Below are positions 1 through 11,893 of a DNA stretch of 64,000 bases, in pieces. A program made the position numbers and the translations under genes. Below the pieces are notes generated by a model. The model saw only the letters and a program-made list of their open reading frames with translations. It searched no databases and was not told the DNA's origin. The stretch comes from Astrothelium macrocarpum (lineage: Eukaryota; Ascomycota; Dothideomycetes; Trypetheliales; Trypetheliaceae), in assembly GCA_021030915.1 (NCBI GenBank), contig JAGEMR010000128.1:19845-83844 (forward strand), read 5' to 3'. Numbering within the stretch: the first letter of the stretch is position 1; each line of letters opens with the position of its first letter.

Positions 1-2750
1 ATAATATTATTATTCATAATCGAAATTCATTAATTCATATAAAAGATTTTAAATATTTTATAAAAAAATTATTTTTATTGAATAATTATATAAAATGGAA
101 TTTTTGATTCAATCTTTTTGAAATTATAATTAATTATGAATCGTAGATTAATTAATATATAAGATTTTATTTTGAAATTTTAAAATCTGATTTTTTTGAT
201 ATATATAAATGGAAATATTTTTATATTATTTATATATTCTTAATGCCATTTCGTATAATAATTTTTGCGTTTAAAAATAATCAATCATATATTAATAAAA
301 TATTAGAATAGATAGATATCTTATTCATATATATTAAAACCTTTTTGATATATATAAATTAATTTAAATTTATATTTATATAATAAAAATTAATAAAATT
401 AGAATGAAAAAAAAGATATAATTTCAGATTTTATTATACGAATTAAATTTAATTGGAATAAATTTTAAAAATATTACAAAATTTCAAATGATTCATCATA
501 TTATATCGTAATTTTAATATTTCATTCATATTATTATATGAATTATATTTAATAAATTTGATTAAAATAATGAAAATGTCCAATTTTATAAAATATTCAA
601 TTTTTTTGGAATGAATATTAAACAATTCATAATATTATTGAATTTTTTTTATATAAAAATATCCGTCCAAGAATTCTGATGAAATAATTTCAAATAATTT
701 TATATAGAGGTCCGCACCACCTTGTGCACGGTCCCACACAATGCACATTCATCTCATTCTCAACACCACGTATTCGAATATACACAATTCAACCACCATA
801 ATTAATTATAAAATGAAAATTAATTTAATTAATAATTTAATTTCACATACATAATTCTAATCATTAAAATTAATTTTTAAAATATTATGATAATTATTAT
901 TATCATCGCAAATAATCAGATCTAGAATTTGATTCCATTTCATTTATATCCTTCATATATCCATTTATATCCAAATCAGTCAAATTATTTAATTTGATTA
1001 TTATAATATATTTTCGTCCTTTTTTTTTTTAATATTAAATCTTATTATGAAATTATTTAATAATTTTATATTATTCAATAATTTTCTATTTTTATTAAAT
1101 CTTCAATTTCTTTTAAAATTATTAATTTTATTCATAAATTCAAATATATTTAATTTTAATTTCGATTTTAATTTATTTATTAATCTGAATTTATTTCTTT
1201 TAAATCATCAATTATTATTTTTATTATTTCTTTTTTTTCTTCTTTTATTATATTAATTCATGAATTTATTATATTTTATCAGAATTTCAAAATATTATTT
1301 TATTATATTCATTTAATAATTTGAATTTTTTATTTCGATATTTTATTCTTTATTTTTGAATATATAATATCTTTTTAAAATTTTAATTTTTTATTTTTAA
1401 TAAATTATTCTTTATTATTATTTAGAATATTATTATTTCGAATTTATTTATTTTTTTTTTAAATATATCGTTCAGATATATTTCCAATTTTTTATAAAAT
1501 TATTGTTAATATTTTATAAAAATCTGAATAAAAAAAATTTCTAAAAAAGAATAATTTAAATATTATTAAAATTTTCTAATAAAAATCTGATCTAATATAA
1601 TAAATGAATTATATAATTGAAAATTTATTTTTAATCAATTATTAATGATATTTGATGATATAAATATCTATTAATATACCGGCCAAAATAATTGAAAAAA
1701 ATCAATTTTTATAAAAATTATTAAATTTTTAATAATTTATATCTAATAATCCAATTTCTGATTATAATAAATCGTCAAAAAATTAAAAATATTCATATTT
1801 AATGATTAAAATTAATATATAAAATAAAATAAATAAATAATTATGAATATTTAATTATTATAATAATAATCAAAAAATTTTATTATTAAATGATTTTTAT
1901 AATCATTAATTATTAATAATTTCCATTTTAAATTATTATTAATTTTTAATTTGATATTTTTATTAAATATTTGATCAAATTATATAAAATTCATTTTATT
2001 ATTTATTTATTTAAATAAAAATAATATAAAATTATATTTATGAATTATTATATTCATATTATGAATTCATATTTTTTATATATTATTTATTATAAAATCG
2101 AAAATAATTGATAGAATTAATATTAAATTATTTATATATATCATTATTAATAAAATGATTCAGATATGAGATATATTTATATCAAATTTTTGTAATAAAT
2201 TTCATTTTTAAAATAATTTAATAAATATATAATATTATTTAATATTTATATCAAATATAAAATCTTTTTTATTTATATTATATATATTATGAAAAAGAAT
2301 ATTATATTATTCAATTTTAGAATTTATTTATCAAATTATTAATAAAAAAATAAATAATTTTAAAAATTTATATTATTTTAAAATAAAATTTTAATTATTT
2401 ATAATTATCCGTTTTTTTTTTAATAAAATTAAAAATAATAAAATATATTAATTTTAATTCTGATTAATTATAATTTATAAAACGATTTATTTAATTTTTT
2501 TCAATTTTTTTTTTATTGATATTTATTATGAAATTATAAATCATTCATATAATAAATAGAATATCATAATTCATAAATATATTAATCTAATTAATTAATA
2601 TGATTTTTTATTATAAAAAAAATTTGATTAAATTATTTCAAAAGATTTCAATTCTATTTCTGATGATATTTCTATGACGGCGTGATAATATCAAATAATG
2701 GATTTCATGGATTTTAATTAATTAAATATAATTAAAATATTTTTACGCAT
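1..2750. repeat. A/T-rich gene-free block (RIP-like), block 1
   Basis: The sequence is almost entirely A and T with long homopolymer runs and stops in every frame, and it changes to normal composition near 2750. A small island of normal composition at about 708-790 survives inside it. This is the expected product of extensive C-to-T mutation of repeated DNA (RIP) in Pezizomycotina. The ancestral element is no longer recognisable. The short open frames inside it are low-complexity Asn/Ile/Phe/Leu strings and are not genes. Confidence 0.8.
714..746. repeat. 33-nt inverted repeat, left copy
   Basis: The 33 nt here are the exact reverse complement of 2836-2868. This copy lies in the one non-A/T-rich island inside block 1, and its partner lies just outside the block's right edge. 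A perfect 33-nt match is not expected by chance, so these are probably remnants of the repeat family that seeded the block. Confidence 0.85.
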
Positions 2751-2835
2751 CTGCTACTTCAAGAGCTACTTCAATTGAGCCCATATTGGTGGAGTTATTA
2801 CGAGACGAAAACATTCGGCGAGGCGGAAATCAAGC

Positions 2836-2868
2836 GTGCATTGTGTGGGACCGTGCACAAGGTGGTGC
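2836..2868. repeat. 33-nt inverted repeat, right copy
   Basis: Exact reverse complement of 714-746, about 90 nt outside the A/T-rich block. Flanking bases of the two copies differ partly by C/T and G/A transitions, which fits mutational decay of one longer repeat. From here to the tRNA (2869-3436) I see only non-coding sequence. Confidence 0.85.
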
Positions 2869-3436
2869 ACACTCGTATTGCTCCCGTTCTGTTTTTGAAG
2901 GGTAGGGCGAGCTAAAGCAGCGGTGGCTGGAGCCAAAACGGGCACCACATTCCCCAGTACATAGCATTTAGTATTGTACCCAGGCATCCATGATTCGAGA
3001 CGCCAATCTTGAGTACGACATCATGTGAAGTCATTTTGCCCTGCTTTGACGAGAGTGTTCTGGTCCTTTTGTATAGCATCGGTGGCAAAGCACTGATCAT
3101 TTTTGGAATCCAAAAACGTTGTAATACCGTATGAACATCTTGAAATTCATAAAGTGGTGTTATGAAGAGCGAAATGTTGTAAAATCTTGGGGGTTGTGAT
3201 GTGCATTGCTTGTCAAACGGAAAGTGTCGAAAATCAAAGAAAGTGTTTGTCAATGTAGGTTTTCGCATGTAGAAAATCAGATAATTGGTAAGCATCAAAG
3301 ATAAATACACAAACTAGGAGACAAATAGGCAAGATAAGAGATAAAATCACATGACTTACTTACATTACCTGTTATGTTGTGAGCATAGTGAAAAGTTGGG
3401 ATTCATATAATTGTAACGCACCACTACTGCACCATG

Positions 3437-3533
3437 GCTCTCATGGCGCAGTGGTAGCGCGCCGTTCTTATATTGTTTGCTTCAGCAATATGGCGTCATG
3501 CGGATGTCGTGGGTTCGAGCCCCACTGGGAGCA
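3437..3533 (+). tRNA. tRNA-Ile (anticodon UAU) with 25-nt intron
   Basis: A full cloverleaf can be drawn. The 7-bp acceptor stem is 3437-3443 with 3526-3532, and the discriminator A is 3533. The 4-bp D stem is GCGC/GCGC. The anticodon stem starts at 3462, with loop CUUAUAA after removal of an intron at 3473-3497, just 3' of position 37. The T arm is GTGGG/CCCAC with a matching B box. The anticodon UAU reads AUA, and fungal tRNA-Ile(UAU) genes usually carry an intron here. One anticodon-stem pair (31-39) is U-U. TTTT at 3541-3544 is a plausible Pol III terminator. Confidence 0.85.
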
Positions 3534-4753
3534 GGTGCCATTTTGCTACTATTGATATAATCATCTTGATGAAGGTGGATGTAGGATTAAAATTTTCCGT
3601 CTTTTTTTTTTTTTTTTCCTTGGGTGCTTCTTTAAGGGTCAAGCGTCGCATGCCATAAAGCGGTTCAATAGTGTAAGCCAATAGTGTAAGTCAATAATTT
3701 AGCTTGGGGTGGAGTATTCAAAACTCATTAAACCATAACGGAAACACTGAACATGAAGCGTATAACTCAACATGATTAATGATTTTACTTGGGTCGATAT
3801 TACTAGATGAATGCCAAATATAATAGTGATATTTTACGTCAGTGTGCGGCACTGTTCATTTTGTCGGTGACCACGACGCCACTAAAGCGTATTGAATAAT
3901 CAGTGTGGGAGTTTCAGCATGTTCGCAACTGCTTTCTAAGAAAGGTAGTTCAAAGGGCAGTCCATTGCTGCAGCTGAAGAACTATACCATATGCATCGGT
4001 GATCGAAAAACATATCCGAGACGTCCAGAGTCAAGATACCTAGACAATGAACGCTGGCCGCTTTAGGCGTTACTCATTCTCGCAAAGATTGTTCCATATT
4101 TAGCACTACTAGGCCTGGCAGTGTGCAGCTGCACGATCTTGGGCCGAGGCCATTCAAATCTCGATCCGAACCTTAAAGCCAAGTCATTGGCTTTTGAATT
4201 AATCCGACGAAGAACATGGGCAAATTGTGTTAACTAAACCGAGATCGGCAAGTTAAAATAGCCGTTGACGTTGGATTCGCCGCAATCAAGTGCCGCCACC
4301 TGCTTTAGTGTCACAGCCACGAGTCACTACCATGCTAGCTGATTTGATGGAACCTCTCGTCTCTACTGCACTCATGGCCTCTCATCACTATCACGTCCTC
4401 TCGAGAAGCGCCTATTGTTGTGAGGCACAGGAGGCACAAGCACGCCGCTTGACTTTTGAATGTCCCAAGATCCATCCGGCACCTCCTTCCGTACACGCAA
4501 TCGATGAAGTCCACTAGAAATATCTCGGATGCGACGCTGAGCTGACGGCCCCAGTCAATTGAGAAGATACACTGCCAATGACCTCGCCACCGTCTTACAC
4601 ATTGCACATTCTTCGATCAGATCTGTTGTAGCTGTTACGATATTTATGCGCAACCGGTCATTGAGGTCGAGCCTGAACTATTTCATGGGATCGACACAGC
4701 CTCAGCTTCCATCCCTATACTAGGAGCATTTGCGTCTTATTTAGGATAGCAAG
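3534..4753. other. intergenic, no supported gene
   Basis: Contains the Pol III terminator and a long T run near 3602-3617. Short open frames have no recognisable domain or gene-like composition. The last few hundred bases are presumably the promoter of the PLAC8-family gene. Confidence 0.6.
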
Positions 4754-5854
4754 ATGGATCCGAATGCAATTCGACAACGTCAGCAAGAGCAGCCGATGGA
4801 GAGCCTTGAACGGAAGCAACAGTCCCCATACAATACTCAAGATGGGAGTGCGCAACGACAGCCTCTCAACTTAGTGACTCGCAACCTTCCGCAGCAACAA
4901 CATACTTCAGTGCAGACAAACCCAAGGTTCTCCTACTTGGCTACTCCTGTTGAAGTACAAGCACCCACTTTTCCTGCAACTCAGCGACCTCCTACCATTC
5001 CGCAATCTCCGACCTCTCCAGACGATCAAATAACGCCTCAAGAACAACTTCAAAGCTCTCAATACCCTCCCGAGAAGCCTAGCCTTGCGATGCCATCAGA
5101 CCAGCATCCCGCCTACTCTGCGCCTTATGCAGACACGCACTCATCTCATAATGCAGAACCACAATCTACCATCACTTCCCCCAATCCAGTCCCACCTCAA
5201 TCACCAGGTCCAATCCCCATCAAAACAAAATCCCACTCGCCGTCTCCCATCCAAACCTCCCAACCTCCACAATCTTACTCAGGGCCATACACCCCACACG
5301 CTTCACACGCCCTCCCAACCTCCACCGCCCCGCCATTCTCCCCCGACGCCCCGACTGGCCCCAACGGCCTCTCCTCCGCCCTACACCAACCCGGCCAAAT
5401 CGCACACCCGAACATGGTGCCCAGCAGCCGCAGCACATGGAGCCACTCGCTCTTCGACCTCTCGAACCCGTCGACGTGCTGCCTCGGCCTCTGGTGCCCC
5501 TGCATGCTGTACGGGCGCACGGCGCACCGGCTGTCGCGCAAGTCGGCGCGCCAGGACCCCACCGATCTGCTCGGCTGGTCGGCGTGCAATGGCGCGTGTG
5601 CGCTGTGGGCGCTGGCGTGCGGGCTGCAGGGCGTGTTGGCGACGGCGCATCGGGTGCGCGTGCGGCATGCGTACAAGATTGAGGGGTCGGTGGTGAGGGA
5701 TGCCGTGGCGAGTTGTTGCTGTGTGTGCTGTGTGCTGGTGCAGAGCGAGGTGGAGGTTGGAGAGAGGGAGGAGCGGGCGAGGAGGTTGGCGGGGCCCGCG
5801 GGTGGGGCGTATGTGGTTAATGAGAGGATGGCATATGAGCCGCATGGAAGATGA
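4754..5854 (+). CDS. PLAC8-family cysteine-rich protein
   Basis: Single-exon frame of 366 aa. Residues 1-225 are low-complexity and rich in Pro, Gln, Ser and Thr, and are probably disordered. Residues about 230-345 match the PLAC8 (Cys-rich, DUF614) fold: a CCLGLWCPC motif, then a Gly/Cys/Ala hydrophobic stretch, then a CCCVCCVLVQSEVE motif. In fungi such proteins are small membrane-associated proteins linked to metal or ion homeostasis and cell-size control; the role here is unproven. The PLAC8 domain lies across an abrupt C-rich to G-rich switch, so codon use differs between the two halves. The first ATG of the frame was chosen. Confidence 0.8.
   Translation: MDPNAIRQRQQEQPMESLERKQQSPYNTQDGSAQRQPLNLVTRNLPQQQHTSVQTNPRFSYLATPVEVQAPTFPATQRPPTIPQSPTSPDDQITPQEQLQSSQYPPEKPSLAMPSDQHPAYSAPYADTHSSHNAEPQSTITSPNPVPPQSPGPIPIKTKSHSPSPIQTSQPPQSYSGPYTPHASHALPTSTAPPFSPDAPTGPNGLSSALHQPGQIAHPNMVPSSRSTWSHSLFDLSNPSTCCLGLWCPCMLYGRTAHRLSRKSARQDPTDLLGWSACNGACALWALACGLQGVLATAHRVRVRHAYKIEGSVVRDAVASCCCVCCVLVQSEVEVGEREERARRLAGPAGGAYVVNERMAYEPHGR
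5160..5840. other. GC-skew switch island 1 (C-rich to G-rich, centre ~5480)
   Basis: On the plus strand 5160-5440 is dominated by C (with A) and 5500-5840 by G (with T). It lies in the 3' half of the plus-strand PLAC8 gene. Same pattern as the islands near 13.4, 43.6, 51.5, 57.6 and 60.7 kb. Confidence 0.7.
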
Positions 5855-6321
5855 CGAGTGTTGCGGTATGAAGAGGAGCGGATTGTAAAATGTTGCTGTT
5901 TGAAAAGAGAAGGAAGGCTATTGGAGAAGAATGTGATGTGACATTATTGTCGCTTAAGAGCTTTGTATTGTGTAAAGTGGCTGGGTGGGTATAGCGGACA
6001 CTGATTTCTGTCCTGTCACGTTTTATGTTGGTGGAATTTGTGTTATTGTCCAGAGCTTCAGCGAAAAGATGGCTTGTGTAAGGAGATGATATCCGTTCTA
6101 TAATCGGGCGTCCATAGCTTCTTGCGGTTGTATGTATCATTCACTGTAAAGGTCTTATAGATATGCGAGATATGACTATGATACGATCCGCTTTTAGTAA
6201 TTCACCGGAGCAGCAGGTAAACTTCCCAATGTACCTGGCTATGCGTCTGGAGGGTGATATGCTGAAGTGTGAGAAACCATTAAAGATCTGTGAGTAGGTT
6301 AAATATTCCAGTCAAAGCTCT
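5855..6321. other. 3' flank of PLAC8-family gene
   Basis: Presumed 3' UTR and intergenic sequence up to the MITE-like element at 6322. No gene or repeat seen. Confidence 0.5.
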
Positions 6322-6551
6322 ACCAGGGGTTGCAATAAGCATTGTCACTTGCGACCGCGAGAGAGATAATGCGTCGCCTGCCTTGTAAAGAAACCCTCCA
6401 CGACAAAAAAGAAGAAAATCTTGAGAGATATTTTCAACGGATTGCCTACGGTTTTGACTTGTTTAGAATAGTTTAAGGTTCTCCCCACAAGATATGCGGT
6501 GGATCCCATCTCTCGTGGTCGCAGGCGACATTTCTTATTCCAACACTCGGT
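6322..6551. mobile_element. MITE-like element, family A, copy 1
   Basis: About 230 bp bounded by imperfect terminal inverted repeats of about 44 bp. The left arm (6322-6366) has the core GGTTGCAATAAGCATTGTCA. The right arm (6508-6551), reverse-complemented, has GTGTTGGAATAAGAAATGTC and continues with matching GCGACC...CGAGAGA sequence. It has no coding capacity, so it is a non-autonomous DNA transposon candidate. The target-site duplication is not clear. Two relatives lie at 14081-14295 and 15919-15985. Confidence 0.65.
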
Positions 6552-7449
6552 GGCGCTTAGTTTATTACCGCATCTTCCCCGTGGTGCTTGAACCTTCTTT
6601 CGTCTTGTCTAAGCATATCGTGACAAATTGTATAGTATCGAGACCAGAGACCGCCTCAATCAAGGACATTCCCGTTCCTGTCGGGCAATTTTAGAAAGGA
6701 CCAAAGTCCGTTGACGTGACAGTCTCGAACATTTGCACGAAATCATGTTGAAACACTGAGGAATGTGAAAGTGGATTTTTGGTCTCATTCAGAAATGGAA
6801 CAGGAGTTCTTGAGAGTAGTCTAGGAAAAATCAGATTAACCCTATCATCGAAAGAAATAGAAATGATATAGTATTTTCGCGGAGATGCTGTTTTGCAATG
6901 CTTTTTCGCGTCAAAGTTGATGCGCCTATGGAGTTCCCACAAAGAAATGACTTTGTAGCCAAAAAGTCCTGACCGGCTCTAGCACTAAAGTGGGTTTCGA
7001 TGGCGTCAATAATTCTATTTTCGAGACACCTCTTGGTCGACTTTGAAAATTGAATGTCTAATTGAAGACTTCCATAAACATCTAATACGCTACCACAGGC
7101 AATAAACGCGAGTCGTACGTCGGTAGGCAACATAGGCTGACGTTGCACAGCGTATTTTTCATCATTCGGTGTCATTCGGAGAGGTTCGAGAGGCGACGTC
7201 ACGTGCTCTGTCGCTAGGTGATTTCGACCGGGATGTCTCAGGCGTAGGAAAGTCCGCGATGTGTTGAAGCTCACGCCTCATCACTTAAACAACCACCTCA
7301 CTCTCTCCCACCGGCTACTCTTAGGTCGTAGCTTTCCTTTGTTAGTCCATCATTCTTCCGCATCAAACTTTCCACTTCGACTGGTAACTTCTCCGATACT
7401 ACGCATCAAAACAAAAGACACCAACTCATAATCGTACTCGACTTGCATC
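6552..7449. other. intergenic and 5' region of cdc48
   Basis: No supported gene. The stretch from about 7290 to 7449 is C/T-rich and is likely the 5' UTR or core promoter of the Cdc48 gene that starts at 7450. Confidence 0.5.
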
Positions 7450-10217
7450 ATGTCTGCTGAACCGGATCACGCAGAGACCAAGCACAAGATCAAGCTTGGA
7501 CAGTAAGTCGAATCCATCGGAAGCCATACGCTACGAACTAGAGTTTGACTAATTTGCAATACAGCGACCCTTCCGGTGCTGAAAAGAAAGATGTACGTTG
7601 CATCACATGGACCTGCTTTACTCGAGGGACCGTATCTGACTTGCACTAGGAAAACGAGGTATCAACAGCTATCCTCAAAAAGAAGAAGAAGCCAAATTCG
7701 CTCATGTAAGTCGCTTCGATTAAAATACCATGTTTACCATTTCCCAAGTTACATTGACTAATCCTCCATTCCAGTGTCACTGACGCCGTCAACGATGACA
7801 ACTCCATCATTGCCCTGTCCAACAATACCATGGAAACCCTTCAACTTTTCCGCGGAGACACAGTCCTTGTAAAAGGCAAGAAGCGAAAAGATACAGTTTT
7901 GATCGTTCTGGCAGACGACGAACTCGATGATGGCAGCGCACGGTTAAACCGTGTTGTTCGCCACAACCTGCGTGTCAAGCATGGTGATATCGTCACCGTA
8001 CATCCTTGCCCCGACATCAAATATGTGAGCTTAGGCGATCGTTTTGGATGATTTGACTTGAACTAATATTTTCCGTGTACAGGCTAAACGCATAGCTGTC
8101 CTCCCAATCGCTGATACTATCGAGGGTATGACTGGCTCATTATTTGACGTCTTCCTTGCACCATACTTTCGTGAAGCATATCGACCAGTTCGACAGGGTG
8201 ATCTCTTTACTGTTCGTGGTGGTATGCGGCAAGTCGAATTCAAGGTCGTCGAGGTCGATCCCCCAGAGTTTGGTATTGTTGCCCAGGACACGGTAATACA
8301 TTGTGAAGGAGAACCAATTCAGCGCGAGGATGAAGAAGGAAACCTCAATGAAGTCGGATATGACGACATTGGAGGTTGCAGAAAGCAGATGGCTCAAGTC
8401 CGTGAACTGGTCGAGCTTCCTCTACGTCACCCTCAACTTTTCAAGTCCATCGGTATCAAGCCTCCTCGTGGTATTCTCATGTATGGCCCTCCCGGTACCG
8501 GTAAGACTTTGATGGCTCGCGCTGTTGCCAACGAAACAGGTGCATTTTTCTTCTTGATCAATGGTCCAGAGATCATGTCAAAGATGGCCGGAGAGTCCGA
8601 GTCGAATCTTAGAAAAGCGTTCGAGGAGGCGGAGAAGAACTCGCCTGCTATCATCTTCATTGATGAGATTGACTCAATTGCTCCCAAGCGTGAAAAGACG
8701 AATGGTGAAGTTGAGCGCCGTGTTGTATCTCAACTTCTAACTCTTATGGACGGTATGAAGGCAAGGTCAAATGTCGTTGTCATGGCCGCTACCAATCGTC
8801 CCAACTCCGTTGATCCTGCTCTTCGTCGATTCGGCCGTTTCGATCGTGAAGTCGATATCGGAATTCCTGATCCTACTGGTCGTCTGGAGATCTTGCAAAT
8901 CCATACTAAGAACATGAAGCTCGGCGACGATGTCGATCTTGAATCCATCGCTGCAGAAACCCATGGTTATGTCGGTTCGGATATTGCATCGCTGTGCTCA
9001 GAGGCTGCTATGCAGCAAATTCGTGAGAAAATGGATCTCATTGACTTGGACGAGGACACGATTGATGCCGAGGTTCTTGATTCTCTTGGTGTGACAATGG
9101 AGAACTTCCGTTTTGCTCTTGGCGTTTCCAACCCTTCTGCCCTTCGCGAAGTTGCTGTCGTCGAGGTTCCCAATGTGCGCTGGGACGACATTGGTGGCTT
9201 GGAGGAAGTCAAGCGAGAACTTATCGAGAGTGTCCAGTATCCCGTCGACCATCCCGAAAAGTTCCTCAAGTTTGGTCTTTCACCGTCGCGTGGTGTCTTG
9301 TTCTACGGTCCACCCGGTACTGGTAAAACTCTTCTTGCCAAAGCTGTGGCAAATGAATGCGCGGCCAATTTTATTTCCGTCAAAGGTCCTGAATTGCTCT
9401 CCATGTGGTTTGGTGAATCTGAGAGCAACATCCGAGATATTTTTGACAAGGCTCGAGCTGCTGCACCCTGCGTTGTGTTCCTCGATGAACTTGATTCTAT
9501 CGCCAAATCTCGTGGTGGTTCTGTTGGAGATGCCGGTGGTGCTTCGGATCGTGTTGTGAACCAGCTGCTGACAGGTAAGCAATATACATGTTTTCATTCC
9601 TGACCGTGAGTACTGATCTGCTCTCCTTAGAAATGGATGGCATGACCTCAAAGAAGAACGTCTTTGTCATCGGAGCCACCAATCGCCCAGAGCAGCTTGA
9701 TAATGCTCTGTGCCGTCCTGGTCGTCTCGACACTCTTGTCTATGTTCCACTACCAGATGAGGAATCTCGTGAAGGCATTCTCAAGGCTCAACTTCGCAAG
9801 ACACCTGTTGCTCCTGACGTCGACCTCAAGTACATTGCCAGCAAGACACACGGTTTCTCTGGTGCTGATCTTAGCTTCATCACTCAGCGCGCTGTCAAAC
9901 TTGCCATCAAGCAGGCCATCTCTGCTGATATTGAAAAGACCAAGGCTCGTGAGGCAGCTGGCGAAGACGCAATGGATGAGGACGCAGATGGTGATGACCC
10001 TGTACCTGAACTTACCAAGGCTCATTTCGAGGAGGCCATGGCATCGGCCAGGCGCTCCGTTACTGATGTCGAGATTCGTCGCTATGAGGCGTTTGCTCAA
10101 AGCATGAAGAATTCGGGACCAAGCGGGTTTTTCCGCTTCCCCGAAGCTGGTGCGCAACAGAATGGTAATGCGGAGGACTTTGGTACTGCTGGGCAGGAGG
10201 ATGATCTCTACGAGTAA
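7450..10217 (+). CDS. cdc48: Cdc48/p97 AAA+ ATPase
   Basis: Six exons read from splice sites: 7450-7502, 7565-7592, 7650-7705, 7775-8024, 8083-9574 and 9631-10217. They join in one frame of 821 aa, the usual family length. The order is the N-terminal substrate/cofactor domain (about 1-200), D1 AAA domain with GPPGTGKT Walker A near residue 253 and FIDEIDS Walker B, D2 AAA domain with GPPGTGKT near 527 and FLDELDS, then an acidic tail ending DDLYE. The hexamer uses ATP to extract ubiquitinated proteins from membranes and complexes, in ER-associated degradation, proteasome delivery, chromatin and membrane fusion. Four short introns crowd the 5' end, including a 28-nt second exon. Very high confidence in function. 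Confidence 0.98.
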
Positions 10218-10705
10218 GAGAGATAGGAGTGAGACTTTGTACGATGAGGGATTTATCAACTTTGGCGTGGTTATGGGAGCTTCAAGATGCAATAGAACGA
10301 GCGTTCGATAACACGGCATTTGCACGGGAATGAAATCTGCTTCCGTTAAGAATCTCTTGAAGGTGCTTTTCCTTCACGGGTGGTTGAGTGTACAATCGAA
10401 TCGATCGAAAGGCAGTAGTTAGTATCTAGACTGATCTAATGCAGAGACGTTGTCTCTATATATTCTACTCATTGTCGTGGTTCTATATCATAGGCTAGTT
10501 CATGACCGCCCCCTTGTAAATCCGAACTCTAACTCGCAAGCTGATAGAGGGCACGTGACAAAGCTTGGTACACCAACCCGACGCCTTGAAATGCAGATGC
10601 CGAATGCAAGATTATTGCGAATACTACGCCGAACGCCGAACATCCAGTATGACACCATTAGCGGTCAAATGCATCGCACAATGGCCCGGACCACAACTTC
10701 AACGA
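10218..10705. other. convergent 3' flanks of cdc48 and sus1-like gene
   Basis: No supported gene. The two genes point toward each other, so this holds their 3' UTRs. Confidence 0.5.
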
Positions 10706-11155
10706 TCAATCCACAACCTCACAAATCTCCTCCAACTCACTTCGCACGACTCTCAGTCCTTCTTTTACTGCATTCTGGGGTATTAGAACACCTCCCTCTT
10801 CAACACTCCTCGGGCCTCCAACATGTCCATCTGTATCACCATTGACGACATTACCATTCACTCCATCGGTCGTCTTGCCATCAGTCTCCCCTCTTGAACC
10901 CGGTCTCGAATCCTTGACGATCCTGGCCATCAACTCATCATAAGTCGAGCATTCTCCACTACGTAAAAGGTCGAGGCAATAAGTGCGTAAGTTGTCGGTC
11001 CAGCCCGAGGATTGTAACGAGTGACGAAGGGTAGCCTCAATACGATGGGCGCCGCGAGAGGCCGTCAGTGCAGAAGCTATGTCTGATTGGAGAGCAGGGG
11101 ATGAGCTGTAGTGGGTTGACGATGAAATTGGAAGTTTGGTCGGCGAGCGACTCAT
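10706..11155 (-). CDS. sus1: Sus1/ENY2-like transcription and mRNA export factor
   Basis: Single-exon frame of 149 aa. The region SSGWTDNLRTYCLDLLRSG followed by YDELMARI matches the conserved helix of ENY2/Sus1 (family pattern: E/S-x-GW-x-D-x-L-x4-C...). The C-terminal VLIPQNAVKEGLRVVRSELE matches the family's last helix (LVPD-x-VK-x-ELL). Sus1 is a small alpha-helical subunit shared by the SAGA deubiquitination module and the TREX-2 mRNA export complex. Usual length is about 95-110 aa; the extra length is a Gly/Asp/Asn-rich insert between the helices plus a Ser-rich N-terminus. No intron is needed, unlike yeast SUS1. Identification rests on motif memory, so it is good but not certain. Confidence 0.75.
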   Translation of the reverse strand: MSRSPTKLPISSSTHYSSSPALQSDIASALTASRGAHRIEATLRHSLQSSGWTDNLRTYCLDLLRSGECSTYDELMARIVKDSRPGSRGETDGKTTDGVNGNVVNGDTDGHVGGPRSVEEGGVLIPQNAVKEGLRVVRSELEEICEVVD

Positions 11156-11893
11156 GATGTGGTGAGCGCTAAAGTCCGAAAAAAAGAGAGAGTTTGAGGG
11201 AGGCCGTATATATATAGAAATACGAGAACAAAGAAAATGAATGCATGCACCGAAAGAACAAGCAAAGTTTGGGCGGTGCCTGGCGGCAGAAAGACCGGGG
11301 AGACCCCTCGTCTATTGCGCAGCACGACCCAAAATGAGGCACGAGTCAAAGGCTGTCAACGCTGGCTCTGCCAGAGGATCAACAAGCTCCCGCCTGGCCG
11401 TCTCAGCATTTCAAGTTTGAGTCCGCGCATGCGATAGCGAGAGGGAGTGGGGCGGGCAGGCAGATCTTGACACCCCGACTCCTCGGGGTGACGCAGTTTT
11501 TGCTTCTTTGCTCGCGTACGAGAGCAGCACCGAGTGGTTTGCTTGTGTTTGTCTCTGCCTCCCTCTCCATCCCCAGCACGGCATTCGTCGTTCCTGCCTT
11601 AGCGCCGCCAGCTCCACCATCCGAGCCACGCCTTCACCTCACTTCACTTCACTTTACTTTGCTTCGTTTCGCTCCTACCCGTGATCTGCCCTCCCTCCCT
11701 CCCTCCCTCCCTCCCTCCCTTTCTCCTTCTTTATTGCTAGTGGCCTTGCCTACCCAAATCTCGAAACAGTCTCGACTGCCTACCCCTCGCCTGTCTGTCT
11801 TCACTCTACTCTGCTGCACCCGCCGTCTGTTGAGGGGCACTCGGTGTTGTCAGGGTTGGCCGACAGAGCAGCACATCACTACATCAGCCTGCC
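11156..11893. promoter_or_regulatory. divergent sus1/ste50 intergenic region with CCCT microsatellite
   Basis: A divergent promoter between the minus-strand sus1-like gene and plus-strand ste50. The proximal 400 bp before ste50 is strongly pyrimidine-rich and includes a perfect (CCCT)8 tract at 11689-11720, consistent with a long pyrimidine-rich 5' UTR typical of fungal promoters. Open frames here come from this low-complexity sequence. Confidence 0.55.

Noticed and set aside
1047..1256. Open frame inside A/T-rich block 1
   Set aside because: Pure low-complexity Phe/Leu/Asn string produced by A/T bias; same for frames at 21221-21409 and 21593-21823.
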